This document shows, piece after piece, positions 28,209 to 36,620 of a stretch of DNA of 64,000 bases. The DNA is from Nevskiaceae bacterium (GTDB lineage: Bacteria > Pseudomonadota > Gammaproteobacteria > Steroidobacterales > Steroidobacteraceae). The notes under the pieces are model-generated. The model had not been told where the DNA came from and searched no databases. It saw nothing but the letters and a program-made list of their open reading frames with translations. Made by a program: the position numbers and the translations under genes. The first letter of the stretch is position 1, and each line of letters opens with the position of its first letter. The stretch covers positions 62,001 through 126,000 of the forward strand of contig JACKOV010000004.1 of the NCBI GenBank assembly GCA_024234075.1, given 5' to 3'.

Positions 28209-31052
28209 ATGAGCATCATCACGCCAGTCCGTTTCGCGACCTTGGCCCTGCTATCCGCCCTGTTGGTGGCCTGCGGTGGGGGCAGCAGCAGCAGTCGGGG
28301 CGGCGGTGGCGGCGGTGGCGGCACTCCTCCGAACCCACCTGGCCCGCCGGCGACCTACACCATCGGCGGCAGCGTGTCCGGCCTCGCCAGCGGCGCCACG
28401 GTGGTGTTGCAGAACAATGGTGGCTCGGATCTCACGATCAATACCAACGGCAGCTTCCGCTTCCCCGGATCGGTCAACAGTGGCACGAGCTATGCGGTCA
28501 CGGTGCTGACCCAGCCCTCGACACCCGCGCAGGTCTGTTCGGTCAGCGCCGGTTCGGGCGCAGCGACCGGCAACGTCAGCAACATCGTGGTGACTTGCGC
28601 GACCACGCTCTACACCGTTGGCGGCACGGTCTCCGGCCTGGCGTCGGGGGCGAGCGTCGTCTTGCAGAACAATGGCGGCATGGACTTGACGGTCGGCGCC
28701 AACGGCAGCTTCACCTTCCCGACCGGCGTGCCCAGCGGCTCGGCGTTCGCGGTCACGGTGCTGACGCAGCCGTCGTCGCCGCCCCAGACCTGCACGGTCA
28801 GCGGCGGGAGCGGCACGGTCGGCGCGGCCAACGTCAACAGCGTGATGGTCGATTGCGCGACCGATGCGTACACCGTCGGCGGCACGATCGCGGGGCTCGC
28901 ATCGGGCGCGACGGTGGTGCTGCAGGGTGGTGCGGGCCTCGGCACCCAGGCCGTGACCTCCAACGGCAGCTTCGCTTTCGGCATGGCCGTGCCCAGCGGT
29001 ACCGTCTACACGGTCAGCGTGCTGACCCAGCCGGCCGCTCCGCTGCAGAACTGCGTCGTGAGCGCCAACGGTTCCGGCACGGTCGCGTCGGCCGACGTCA
29101 CCAACATCGAAGTGAACTGCACCAGCCTGTACACCATCGGCGGTACGGTCACCGGTCTCGCGGCCGGTGGCACGGTCGTGCTGCAGAACAATGCCGGCGA
29201 CGATCTGAGCGTGGCAGCCGATGGGGCCTTTACGTTCGCGACGCCGCTGGCCGGCGGTGCGGCGTATGCGGTTACGGTACTGACCCAGCCGACGGTGCCG
29301 GGCCCGGGCCAGACCTGCGTCGTCGCCATGGGCGCCGGCACGGTGGGCGCGGCCGATGTCACCAGCGTTACGGTCACCTGCAGCAACAATGACCAGACGG
29401 CGCCGACGATCACGGCACGCTCGCCACTGCCGACCGCGGTCGGTTCTCCGGTTCAGGGCGCGGTCGTCAGCGTGACCTTCTCAGAGGCCATCGAAACCTC
29501 GACGGTCAACAGCAGCTCGTTCAGCGTGCAAGGTCCGTCCGGCCCGGTCGCCGGCACGATCAACTTCGCCGACGGCAATACCCGGGCGATCTTCACGCCA
29601 ACGGCGACGATTGCCTACGACGCGGACTACACCGTCACGGTCACCACTGCGGTGCGCGATCCCTCGGGTAATCCGCTGGCGGCGAACTCGGTCTGGGCGT
29701 TCAACTCCGGCAAGAAGATCGCGGCGGGCGCCTATCGCCACACCTGCGTGCGCACCGACGACGGGCGTGTGAAGTGCTGGGGCCACAACGACGCTGGAGT
29801 CCAGGGCGCCGGCATGCTCGGTTACGACGATACGACCAATCGTGGCGATGCGACGAATCCGCTGCTGGGCGCGTTGCCGGACGTGAATCTGGGTGCCGGC
29901 CGCACGGCCGTGGCACTGGCCGCCGGCGACTATCACACCTGCGCGATTCTCGACAACGGCGACACCAAGTGCTGGGGCAGCAACCTCGTCGGTGAGCTCG
30001 GCCAGCCCTACCCGGGGACCGGTTCGAGCGTCGGCGACCAGGCCGGCGAGATGGCACTGCTGCAGCCGCTGGACTTCGGCGCCGGGCGGCGGGCGCTCGA
30101 AATCGTGCTCGGCCAGCGCTTCGGCTGCGCACGGCTCGATGACGACACGCTCAAGTGCTGGGGTCGCAACGACAGCGGTGAACTGGGGCAGGACAACACC
30201 ACCGCCCTGGGTGTCGTGGCCGGTGATCTTGCCGCGGCCCCGCCGATTGCGCTGGGTGCGGGTTTGCGGCCGGTGTCGATGGGTCTCGGTCACTATCATG
30301 TCTGTGCGCTGCTCGAGGATGGTGCCGGCGTGCGCAGCGTGAAGTGCTGGGGCAACAACCAGTGGGGCCAGCTCGGTCTCGGTCACCAGAACAATCGTGG
30401 CGACAGCGCCGGCGAGATGGCTGGACTGCCGCTGCTGAACTTTGGCACCGGTCGCACACCGGTCAAGCTTGCGGTCTCGGCAGGTCATTCCTGCGTGGTG
30501 CTCGACAACGATGCAATCAAGTGCTGGGGTCTGAATACCTGGGGCCAGGTCGGCCTGAATGCCGGCAACAACGGTGGCGCGGGTATGGGCCTACTGAGTC
30601 GCACCGTCTGCTGGAATCATCCGAACGACTGCATCGGTGATGCCGGCGGCGAGATGGGTGACAGCCTGCAGGCGGCGATCACCGCGCCCAGCATCCGCCT
30701 TGCGCTCGGTTATCGCTTCAGCTGCGCGCAGCTCGCCACGGGCGAGTTGAAGTGCTGGGGCACCAACGAGCACGGCCAGATGGGCATCGGCGACAACAAC
30801 GGCACCAACGAAGATATCGGTGACCAGACCGGTGAGATGGCCGCGCTGGCCGATACCCAGCTGAAGCCCGGGACAACGGTCGAGGAGCTGACCGCAATCG
30901 GCTTCCACAGCTGCGTGTGGACCGAGCAGGACACGCTCAACTGCTGGGGCTTGAACAATTTCGGCCAGCTGGGGCGCAACGATACGAACAACTGGGGTGA
31001 CGAGGCCGGTGAAATGGGCGTCAACCTGCATGACGTCGATTTCGGGCCCTGA
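28209..31052 (+). CDS. Surface lipoprotein with tandem beta repeats, Ig-like domain and seven RCC1-type blades
   Basis: A 947-residue exported protein I do not recognise as a named family. A lipoprotein signal ends in LLVAC (lipidated C22), followed by a Ser/Gly-rich linker. Four tandem repeats of 84-87 residues span 50-391, each starting Y-T-[IV]-G-G and carrying two cysteines. Residues about 396-505 resemble an SbsA/Big_5 Ig-like domain (VSVTFSEAIETSTV). Residues 507-947 contain seven units of the pattern HxC...KCWG, as in bacterial RCC1/BLIP-II propellers. Seven units would close a complete propeller. It is probably anchored at the outer membrane; partner and ligand are unknown. The ATG follows a run of seven Gs, which is slippage-prone. 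Confidence 0.85.
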   Translation: MSIITPVRFATLALLSALLVACGGGSSSSRGGGGGGGGTPPNPPGPPATYTIGGSVSGLASGATVVLQNNGGSDLTINTNGSFRFPGSVNSGTSYAVTVLTQPSTPAQVCSVSAGSGAATGNVSNIVVTCATTLYTVGGTVSGLASGASVVLQNNGGMDLTVGANGSFTFPTGVPSGSAFAVTVLTQPSSPPQTCTVSGGSGTVGAANVNSVMVDCATDAYTVGGTIAGLASGATVVLQGGAGLGTQAVTSNGSFAFGMAVPSGTVYTVSVLTQPAAPLQNCVVSANGSGTVASADVTNIEVNCTSLYTIGGTVTGLAAGGTVVLQNNAGDDLSVAADGAFTFATPLAGGAAYAVTVLTQPTVPGPGQTCVVAMGAGTVGAADVTSVTVTCSNNDQTAPTITARSPLPTAVGSPVQGAVVSVTFSEAIETSTVNSSSFSVQGPSGPVAGTINFADGNTRAIFTPTATIAYDADYTVTVTTAVRDPSGNPLAANSVWAFNSGKKIAAGAYRHTCVRTDDGRVKCWGHNDAGVQGAGMLGYDDTTNRGDATNPLLGALPDVNLGAGRTAVALAAGDYHTCAILDNGDTKCWGSNLVGELGQPYPGTGSSVGDQAGEMALLQPLDFGAGRRALEIVLGQRFGCARLDDDTLKCWGRNDSGELGQDNTTALGVVAGDLAAAPPIALGAGLRPVSMGLGHYHVCALLEDGAGVRSVKCWGNNQWGQLGLGHQNNRGDSAGEMAGLPLLNFGTGRTPVKLAVSAGHSCVVLDNDAIKCWGLNTWGQVGLNAGNNGGAGMGLLSRTVCWNHPNDCIGDAGGEMGDSLQAAITAPSIRLALGYRFSCAQLATGELKCWGTNEHGQMGIGDNNGTNEDIGDQTGEMAALADTQLKPGTTVEELTAIGFHSCVWTEQDTLNCWGLNNFGQLGRNDTNNWGDEAGEMGVNLHDVDFGP
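28356..29381 (+). repeat. Four tandem ~255-bp coding repeats
   Basis: Repeat units begin at 28356, 28611, 28869 and 29130 and run to 29381. The shared core is T-V-x-G-L-A-S-G-A-x-V-V-L-Q and later A-V-T-V-L-T-Q-P. The units are diverged but in register, consistent with internal duplication, and could recombine. Confidence 0.85.
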
Positions 31053-31112
31053 TCTCGCCGGTGACCTGATGTCTGGACGACGTCGGTCGCGGTCGCTGCG
31101 GTACCTGCTGCC

Positions 31113-31685
31113 GTGACCACGACCGGCGGCAAACCGGAGCCGCGCCGGCTGCTGCGGCGCTTCCTGCTGCCCAGCCCGGTGGTGTCGCTGTTGGGCTGGT
31201 GGCGATCGCGCGCCTGGATCTCGACCCGCGCCGAGGTCGAATGGTCCGACAACCTGCGGCTCGGCGCGGGTACCGTGGTCAGCTCATTCACCAAGATCAA
31301 GACCACCGAGGGGCTCCTGCAGACCGGCAAGCACTGCGGCTTCGCGACCGGCTGCTTCGTGGCGACGGGCAGTGGCGGCATCGTGCTCGGTGATCACGTG
31401 GTCTGCGGGCCGAATGTGGCGATCATCGCGACCAACTACCGGTATGGTGCGCTCGACGTGCCCTTCGACCAGCAGGGCACGACCTCGGTCGGCGTACGTA
31501 TCGGTCGCAATGTGTGGATTGGTGCAAACTGTACGATCCTCGATGGCGCGATAATCGGCGACAACTCGATCGTGGTGGCCAACAGCCTGGTGAATCGGCG
31601 GCTGCCACCCAACGTGATCGTGCAAGGCAATCCCGCACGGGTGATCCTGCAGCGGCGGACAGAGGAGTCGGATACGAGATCATGA
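31113..31685 (+). CDS. Left-handed beta-helix (hexapeptide) acyltransferase
   Basis: A 190-residue acyltransferase of the LbetaH family, which acylates sugars or small molecules using acyl-CoA or acyl-ACP. Hexapeptide turns are visible in GHVVCGPNVAI-type sequence (LGDHVVCGPNVAIIATN) and in VRIGRNVWIGANCTILDGAI, then VQGNPARV near the C-terminus as in WbbJ/Maa-like enzymes. GTG start at 31113. The stop overlaps the ACP start (ATGA). Its place beside an ACP, an SDR and an AMP ligase suggests the acyl donor is made by the cluster. Confidence 0.82.
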   Translation: MTTTGGKPEPRRLLRRFLLPSPVVSLLGWWRSRAWISTRAEVEWSDNLRLGAGTVVSSFTKIKTTEGLLQTGKHCGFATGCFVATGSGGIVLGDHVVCGPNVAIIATNYRYGALDVPFDQQGTTSVGVRIGRNVWIGANCTILDGAIIGDNSIVVANSLVNRRLPPNVIVQGNPARVILQRRTEESDTRS

Positions 31686-31984
31686 TCGACGATCAGGTAC
31701 TGCAGTTCGTCATTCAGGTCGCCAGCCGGGAAGCCGACGATCTCGGCTACGACGAATTGCGCGCGCCGACAGCCGAGACGGTGCTGTACGGCGACGACAA
31801 CGGCATCGATTCGCTGTCGCTGGTGCGACTGGTGGCGGCGCTCGAGCGGGCCGCCGAGCGGCAGTTCGGCCGGCGGGTGGTGCTGGCTGACGAGCGCGCG
31901 ATGTCGATGCGTCGCAGCCCGTTCCGCACGGTGGCGACTCTGGCCGAGCTGTTGCAGGAGCGGCTCGGGGGTCCGCATGCGTGA
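31682..31984 (+). CDS. Acyl carrier protein
   Basis: A 100-residue stand-alone carrier protein. The phosphopantetheine attachment site is S44 in GIDSLSLVRLV. It is longer and more arginine-rich than the fatty-acid ACP, so it is likely a dedicated carrier. It overlaps the acyltransferase by 4 bp and the SDR by 8 bp. No phosphopantetheinyl transferase gene is in the cluster. Confidence 0.82.
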   Translation: MIDDQVLQFVIQVASREADDLGYDELRAPTAETVLYGDDNGIDSLSLVRLVAALERAAERQFGRRVVLADERAMSMRRSPFRTVATLAELLQERLGGPHA

Positions 31985-32678
31985 GATCGCCCTGATCACG
32001 GGCACGCGCAAGGGTCTCGGGCGTTTCCTGGTCGATCACTTCGTGCAGAAGGGTTTCGCGGTGGCCGGTTGCAGCCGCGAGCCATTCGAGGGCGATTGGC
32101 CCGAGGGCTATCGCCACTATTGCGTCGACATCGCCGACGAAGCGGCGGTGGTCGGGATGGTACGCGACGTGCAGGAGCGTTATGGCGGGCTGACCATCCT
32201 GGTCAACAACGCCGGCATCGCCGCCATGAATCATCTGCTGCTGACGCCGCTGGCGACGGTGCAACGGGTGTTCGCGACCAATGTCTTCGGCACCTTCCTG
32301 ATGTTGCGCGAAGCCGCCAAGGTCATGCAGGAAGGGCGCTACGGCCGGATCGTCAATTTCGCGACCGTGGCCACGCCGCTCGATCTCGAGGGCGAAGCGG
32401 CGTATGCGGCCTCCAAGGCTGCGGTCGAATCCCTGACCCGGGTGGCGGCGCGCGAGCTGGCGCCGTGCAACATCACGGTCAATGCCGTCGGGCCGACCCC
32501 GGTCATGACCGATCTGATCCGCAACGTGCCACGAAAAAAAATGGATGCCTTGATTGCGCGCCAGGCGATCCGGCGTCTGGGCGAGCCTCGCGACGTCGCT
32601 CAGGTCATCGATTTTTTCATCTCCCGGGACAGCGACTTCGTCACCGGACAGACGGTGTTCCTCGGGGGCGTGAGCTAG
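31977..32678 (+). CDS. FabG-like short-chain dehydrogenase/reductase
   Basis: A 233-residue SDR. The NAD(P)-binding motif is TGTRKGLG (8-15) with NNAG at 77-80; the catalytic YxxxK is Y143/K147. The position normally held by the catalytic serine (13 residues before the tyrosine) is T130, so the active site is slightly unusual but a hydroxyl remains. Likely substrate is an acyl chain carried on the neighbouring ACP, by analogy with FabG; this is inference. It overlaps the ACP gene by 8 bp. Confidence 0.85.
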   Translation: MREIALITGTRKGLGRFLVDHFVQKGFAVAGCSREPFEGDWPEGYRHYCVDIADEAAVVGMVRDVQERYGGLTILVNNAGIAAMNHLLLTPLATVQRVFATNVFGTFLMLREAAKVMQEGRYGRIVNFATVATPLDLEGEAAYAASKAAVESLTRVAARELAPCNITVNAVGPTPVMTDLIRNVPRKKMDALIARQAIRRLGEPRDVAQVIDFFISRDSDFVTGQTVFLGGVS

Positions 32679-32691
32679 GGCGGGTCGATCG

Positions 32692-34095
32692 ATGAGCGCT
32701 GCATCTTCCGTCACTGCAGCGGGCCCGCGGCCGGAAGGCGAGGGCAGATCCAGACTGCAGCGCCTGCTCGACGGGCTGCCGCGCCGCGCCGCGACGCCCT
32801 GTCTGTTCGTCGACGGTCGTTGGCACGACTACGCCGCGCTGGCGGCGGTGGTTGCGACCTGGCGCGCGCGTCTCGCGAGCACCGGTCCGGCACCCGGATC
32901 GACGCTTGCACTGCAGGCGGACTACTCGCTCGACTCGGTCGGTCTGTTGCTGGCGGCCTGGGCCCAGGGTCTGATCGTCGCCCTGGTGCCGCGCTCGGCC
33001 GACCCGACATCCTATCTCGACGATGCCGACGCGGTCGGCCGGTTCGAGCTGTCGTCCGGCCACGGGGTCCGCTGGCAGGCGCACACGCCACGGCGTGCAC
33101 CTCATCCACTGGTGGCGGCACTCGCCGCAGATGGCGAAGCGGGCCTGGTGATCTTCACCTCCGGTTCCACCGGGCGTCCTCGCGGTGCCGTGCATGGCGT
33201 GGAGCGTTTCCTCGGCAAGTTCGATCGCCCCGGGCGGGCGCTGCGCACCCTGCCGTTCCTGCAGTTCGACCATGTTGCCGGGATGGATACACTGCTCTAC
33301 ACGCTGTCGGCCGGTGGCAGCCTGGTGGTTGCGGCCAGGCGCGATCCGCCGACCATTTGCGGCTTGATCGAGACCGCCGGCGTCGAGGTGCTCAGCACCT
33401 CGCCGAGTTTCCTGCGGCTGCTGTGGGCCTCGGGAGCGGCCGGTGGCCGCGATCTCTCGAGCGTCAAGGTGGTCACCTATGGCTCGGAACCGATGGACGC
33501 GGCAACGCTGCAGCGGGTCGCGCAGCTGTTCCCGCAGGCACGGCTGAGCCAGAAATACGGCACCACCGAGCTCGGCGCACCGCGCACCGTCTCGCGCGGC
33601 GACGACAGTCTGTGGATTCGCATCGAAGGCGAGGGCGTGCGGGCCGAAGTGCGTGATGGCTTGCTGTGGATCCGCAGCGAAGGCGCGTTCCTCGGCTATC
33701 TCGATGAAGTAGGCGCCCCACGCCAGGCGGGGAGCTGGTACTGCACCGGCGATCTGGTCGAACAGGACGGCCCGTGGATCCGCGTGCTCGGCCGCGGTGG
33801 CGAGTTGATCAATGTCGGCGGCGAGAAGGTCGTGCCGGCGGAGGTCGAAGCCGCGATCCTCGAGCTTGACGATGTCGCTGCCGTGGCCGTCAGCGGCCAG
33901 ACGCATCCCTTGCTTGGGCAGGTGGTCACGGCCCGCGTGCAGCTCGCGCCCGGCGCCGACGCGGCGAGCATCGAAACCCGCGTGCGGCGCCATTGCCGCG
34001 CCCGGCTGCCGCGGCATGCCGTGCCGGTCACCGTGGACCTTGCGACCGAGTCCCTGACCAACGATCGGCAGAAGGTCCAGCGACGCCGCGACTGA
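32692..34095 (+). CDS. ANL-superfamily AMP ligase (acyl/aryl-activating)
   Basis: A 467-residue adenylate-forming enzyme, short for the family. The P-loop is VIFTSGSTGRPRGAVHG, the A5 motif is YGTTELG, the A7 motif is WYCTGDLV, and GRGGELINVGGEKVVPAEVE gives the A8 hinge. The A10 lysine is in DRQKVQRR at the C-terminus. It would activate a carboxylic acid and load it on the ACP encoded upstream. It ends the four-gene unit, 13 bp after the SDR. Confidence 0.87.
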   Translation: MSAASSVTAAGPRPEGEGRSRLQRLLDGLPRRAATPCLFVDGRWHDYAALAAVVATWRARLASTGPAPGSTLALQADYSLDSVGLLLAAWAQGLIVALVPRSADPTSYLDDADAVGRFELSSGHGVRWQAHTPRRAPHPLVAALAADGEAGLVIFTSGSTGRPRGAVHGVERFLGKFDRPGRALRTLPFLQFDHVAGMDTLLYTLSAGGSLVVAARRDPPTICGLIETAGVEVLSTSPSFLRLLWASGAAGGRDLSSVKVVTYGSEPMDAATLQRVAQLFPQARLSQKYGTTELGAPRTVSRGDDSLWIRIEGEGVRAEVRDGLLWIRSEGAFLGYLDEVGAPRQAGSWYCTGDLVEQDGPWIRVLGRGGELINVGGEKVVPAEVEAAILELDDVAAVAVSGQTHPLLGQVVTARVQLAPGADAASIETRVRRHCRARLPRHAVPVTVDLATESLTNDRQKVQRRRD

Positions 34096-34100
34096 GCGCT

Positions 34101-34119
34101 GCGGCATGCGGGCATGCCG
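34101..34119. repeat. Inverted repeat after the AMP ligase gene
   Basis: CGGCAT and ATGCCG arms around GCGGGC form a 6-bp stem (part of CGGCATGCGGGCATGCCG), a few bases after the stop. No U-tract follows; it may be a weak terminator ahead of tRNA-Leu. Confidence 0.3.
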
Positions 34120-34149
34120 AACCGATTCCACTGCTAGACTTGGCACGAC

Positions 34150-34234
34150 GCCCGAGTGGTGAAATTGGTAGACACAAGGGACTTAAAATCCCTCGCCGCA
34201 AGGCATGCCGGTTCGATTCCGGCCTCGGGCACCA
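34150..34234 (+). tRNA. tRNA-Leu (UAA)
   Basis: An 85-nt class II tRNA with a long variable arm. Acceptor GCCCGAG pairs with CTCGGGC and CCA is encoded. The anticodon stem-loop AGGGA-CTTAAAA-TCCCT gives anticodon UAA. A -10-like TAGACT lies at 34135-34140. An ArsC-type gene starts only 12 bp downstream. Confidence 0.97.
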
Positions 34235-34246
34235 CCAGAGGCGCGC

Positions 34247-35077
34247 ATGAGCGATATCTCGATCTATCACAACCCGGATTGCGGCAGCTCCCGCAATACG
34301 CTGGCCTTGATCCGCGCCAGCGGCATCGAGCCCGAAGTCATCGAGTACCTGAAGACTCCGCCCGACCGCGAGACCCTGAAGGCACTTATCGCGCGCATGG
34401 GCATGCGCGTGCGCGATGCGCTGCGCGTCAAGGCCGCGCCGTACCAGGAACTGGGCCTGGATGCCGCGCACTGGAGCGACGATGCGCTGCTCGACCAGAT
34501 GCTGGCGCACCCCATCCTCATCAACCGGCCCATCGTGGTCTCCCCCTTGGGTGTTCGCCTCTGTCGCCCGGCAGACCTGGTGATCGAACTGCTGCCGCAG
34601 CGGCCGCCCGATGAGTTCCGCAAGGCCGACGGCGTGCCGCCGCTGGTGGATACGTCCATCGCCGGCGACGACGCGGGTCTGGCTGCAGCGCTGCGGCACG
34701 CCGCTCTTCCCGCCGACGACCTGACCGAGCCGGGACGCCGCTTCTTCGCCTATGCCACCGCATCCGGCGAGCGCGTGGGCTACGGCGGCTACGAGTGCCT
34801 GGGCAGGGATGCGCTGCTGCGTTCGCTGGTGGCGTTGCCGAGCGCGCGCCATCGCGGTCTGGGCGGCGGAATGCTCGCGCTGCTGCTGCGACGCGCCTAC
34901 GACGACGGCGGACGCAATGCCTGGTTGCTGACCACGACGGCGGCGCCGTTCTTCGAGCGCAATGGCTTCAAGCCGGTGGAGCGCGATGCGGCACCGGCGT
35001 CGATCCTGGCCACGCGGCAGGCTGCGGAACAGTGTCCTGCCGGTGCCGGGCTGCTCAGGCGGTCCATCCGGATATAG
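34247..35077 (+). CDS. Fusion of ArsC-type arsenate reductase and GNAT acetyltransferase (ArsN-like)
   Basis: A 276-residue two-domain protein. Residues 1 to about 125 are a glutaredoxin-linked ArsC reductase with the active-site motif YHNPDCGSSRNTLAL and the RPIVVSPLGVRLCRP segment. Residues about 140-276 form a GNAT domain (SARHRGLGGGMLALLLRRAY, then FFERNGFKPVER), like the ArsN2-type acetyltransferases of arsenic loci. ArsC reduces arsenate; ArsN proteins acetylate organoarsenical antibiotics such as arsinothricin. The fusion suggests a combined arsenic defence. No arsR, arsB or arsM is adjacent. The tRNA-Leu transcript may read into it. Confidence 0.85.
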   Translation: MSDISIYHNPDCGSSRNTLALIRASGIEPEVIEYLKTPPDRETLKALIARMGMRVRDALRVKAAPYQELGLDAAHWSDDALLDQMLAHPILINRPIVVSPLGVRLCRPADLVIELLPQRPPDEFRKADGVPPLVDTSIAGDDAGLAAALRHAALPADDLTEPGRRFFAYATASGERVGYGGYECLGRDALLRSLVALPSARHRGLGGGMLALLLRRAYDDGGRNAWLLTTTAAPFFERNGFKPVERDAAPASILATRQAAEQCPAGAGLLRRSIRI

Positions 35078-35108
35078 CGCGCCATTCAGATATAAGGCGA
35101 AAGTCCCG

Positions 35109-36197
35109 ATGAAGCGGCGAACCTTGTTGACGAGTGTCGGTGGTGCGGCCGCGGTGGCGGGAGCGGGTCTGCTGGGCTGGCGGTTCGCGACCGGCACGGC
35201 AGGCGACTACGACGCCTACGCCAGCGGTTTGCGCGCGCCGCTCGGTGCCAAGCCCGAACTCGCCGAGTTGATTCGCTACGCGACGCTCGCTGCCAACGGT
35301 CACAACACCCAGCCTTGGCGATTCCAGGTCTTGGGCGACCGCATCGACATCCTGCCCGATCCGGCACGCGCCACGCCGATCGTCGATCCGGACGATCACC
35401 ACCTGTTCGTCAGTCTCGGCTGTGCAGCCGAGAACCTGCGGATCGCCGCGGCTGCGAGTGGGCGCCCCGGTGCGGTGGAGGCGAATATCGACGGTAGTGT
35501 CACGTATCGCTTCGAAGCGGCGGTGCCGCAGGTCGATCCGTTGCTGCAGGCCATCCCGTTGCGGCAATCGACCCGCAGTGTTTACGACGGCCGCGCGGTC
35601 GCAGCCGATGAGCTCGAGGCTTTGCAACATGCTGCCGCTGTGCCGGGGGTCCGTATCGTCCTGTTGACCGGGCGAATGCAGATCGATCGGCTGCGCGATC
35701 TCGTCGTGGCCGGCAACGATCTGCAGATGAACGATGCCGCTTTCATGGCCGAGTTGCGGGAATGGCTGCGTTTCAGTCCGCGCCGTGCCATGGCGACGGG
35801 CGACGGCCTGTATTCCGCGGCTACCGGCAACCCGGTGTTGCCGGAAGCGCTGGGGCGGAGGGCATTCGACAGCTTCGTCACCGCGGCGGCCGAAAACGAT
35901 CGCTATGCACGGCAGATCGACTCCTCTGCCGGTCTGGCGGTCTTCCTGGCCGAGCGTGCGGATCGGCCGCATTGGGTCGCGGTGGGGCAGGCCTGCCAGC
36001 GCTTCGCACTGACGGCGACCCGGTTCGGTCTCAAGCAGGCGTTCGTCAATCAGCCGGTCGAGGTGAAGGGGCTGCGCGCCGAACTGGCGACGCTGGTGGG
36101 GGAGCCGGGCTTGCGGCCGGATCTGCTGATGCGCTTCGGTCGTGGTCCGTCGCTGCCGTTCTCGCCGCGTCGGCCGGTGTCGGTGGTGCTGATCTGA
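35109..36197 (+). CDS. Exported nitroreductase-like (Acg family) FMN protein
   Basis: A 362-residue protein starting with a twin-arginine-like signal (MKRRTLLTSVGGAAAVAGAG). The body resembles two nitroreductase half-domains as in the Acg family: AANGHNTQPWRF for FMN binding near residue 65, and IPLRQSTRSVYDGR, with QPVEVKGLRAEL near the C-terminus. Physiological substrate is unknown. It lies 31 bp after the ArsC fusion and may share its transcript. The signal suggests FMN is inserted before export. Confidence 0.72.
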   Translation: MKRRTLLTSVGGAAAVAGAGLLGWRFATGTAGDYDAYASGLRAPLGAKPELAELIRYATLAANGHNTQPWRFQVLGDRIDILPDPARATPIVDPDDHHLFVSLGCAAENLRIAAAASGRPGAVEANIDGSVTYRFEAAVPQVDPLLQAIPLRQSTRSVYDGRAVAADELEALQHAAAVPGVRIVLLTGRMQIDRLRDLVVAGNDLQMNDAAFMAELREWLRFSPRRAMATGDGLYSAATGNPVLPEALGRRAFDSFVTAAAENDRYARQIDSSAGLAVFLAERADRPHWVAVGQACQRFALTATRFGLKQAFVNQPVEVKGLRAELATLVGEPGLRPDLLMRFGRGPSLPFSPRRPVSVVLI

Positions 36198-36620
36198 GAG
36201 GCCGCCAGCGCCAGGGCTTGCTTGCGGTCTGGTGTCGTCGTGCGGCGTCGTTCCGGACTGCCTCGCACCTCATCGATCGATCGAGGAGAGCTGAGACCTT
36301 CATGTCGATGCCCTGGAACAGTTCGGTGGCACGGTGATAGGCCGGCTGGCCGATGCTGAATTGCCACCGAATTGCCTGCGCCAGGCCTGTAGAATGCACC
36401 GACGTTTGCACTGCGTCCGCCTCGAAGTTTGCGTACTTCATCCTGGCTACTGACGATGACGATCGCATCGCCGGGTTCTTCGTTGCCTTGCCCTTGAGAG
36501 ATGGGGCGGTTGATTCTAGGTGGCTGCTCGCGATTTCCCCGGGTAGCGCTGCACTGAATGGGTAAGCCATCATGTGGGCTCTGATCAATTAAGATCCGTA
36601 ACCCGCAGAAATTCAAGAAA
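36198..36620. other. 423-bp intergenic region before ccmA, no convincing gene
   Basis: This is the only long non-coding stretch in the window. Reading frames exist on both strands but lack start sites, motifs or codon bias like the neighbours; the minus-strand frame around 36300-36560 is the most protein-like and might be a relic. A TAGAAT hexamer at 36390-36395 could be the ccm promoter, giving a leader of about 215 nt. The last 40 bp before ccmA are AT-richer than the surroundings. Confidence 0.5.
36390..36395 (+). promoter_or_regulatory. Possible -10 element of the ccm operon
   Basis: TAGAAT in CTGTAGAATGC, 225 bp upstream of ccmA. It is the only promoter-like hexamer I see in the gap and matches the TAGAAT form found at other genes here; no -35 consensus at 16-18 bp. 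Confidence 0.3.

Noticed and set aside
28356..29381. CRISPR-like array
   Set aside because: The repeats are long, diverged and in frame within a coding sequence, with no short identical repeats or spacers. No CRISPR array was seen anywhere in the window.
31682..34095. Polyketide or non-ribosomal peptide synthetase cluster
   Set aside because: A stand-alone ACP and AMP ligase are present, but no ketosynthase, condensation or thioesterase domain is nearby.
27927..34234. Genomic island between tRNA-Cys and tRNA-Leu with att sites
   Set aside because: The shared GGTTCGATTCC-type sequence is the normal T arm; there is no integrase and no duplicated tRNA 3' end.
36046..36588. 180-codon minus-strand frame in the gap before ccmA
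   Set aside because: Half of it is antisense to the nitroreductase gene, and no motif or ribosome-binding site supports it. A relic is possible but cannot be shown.
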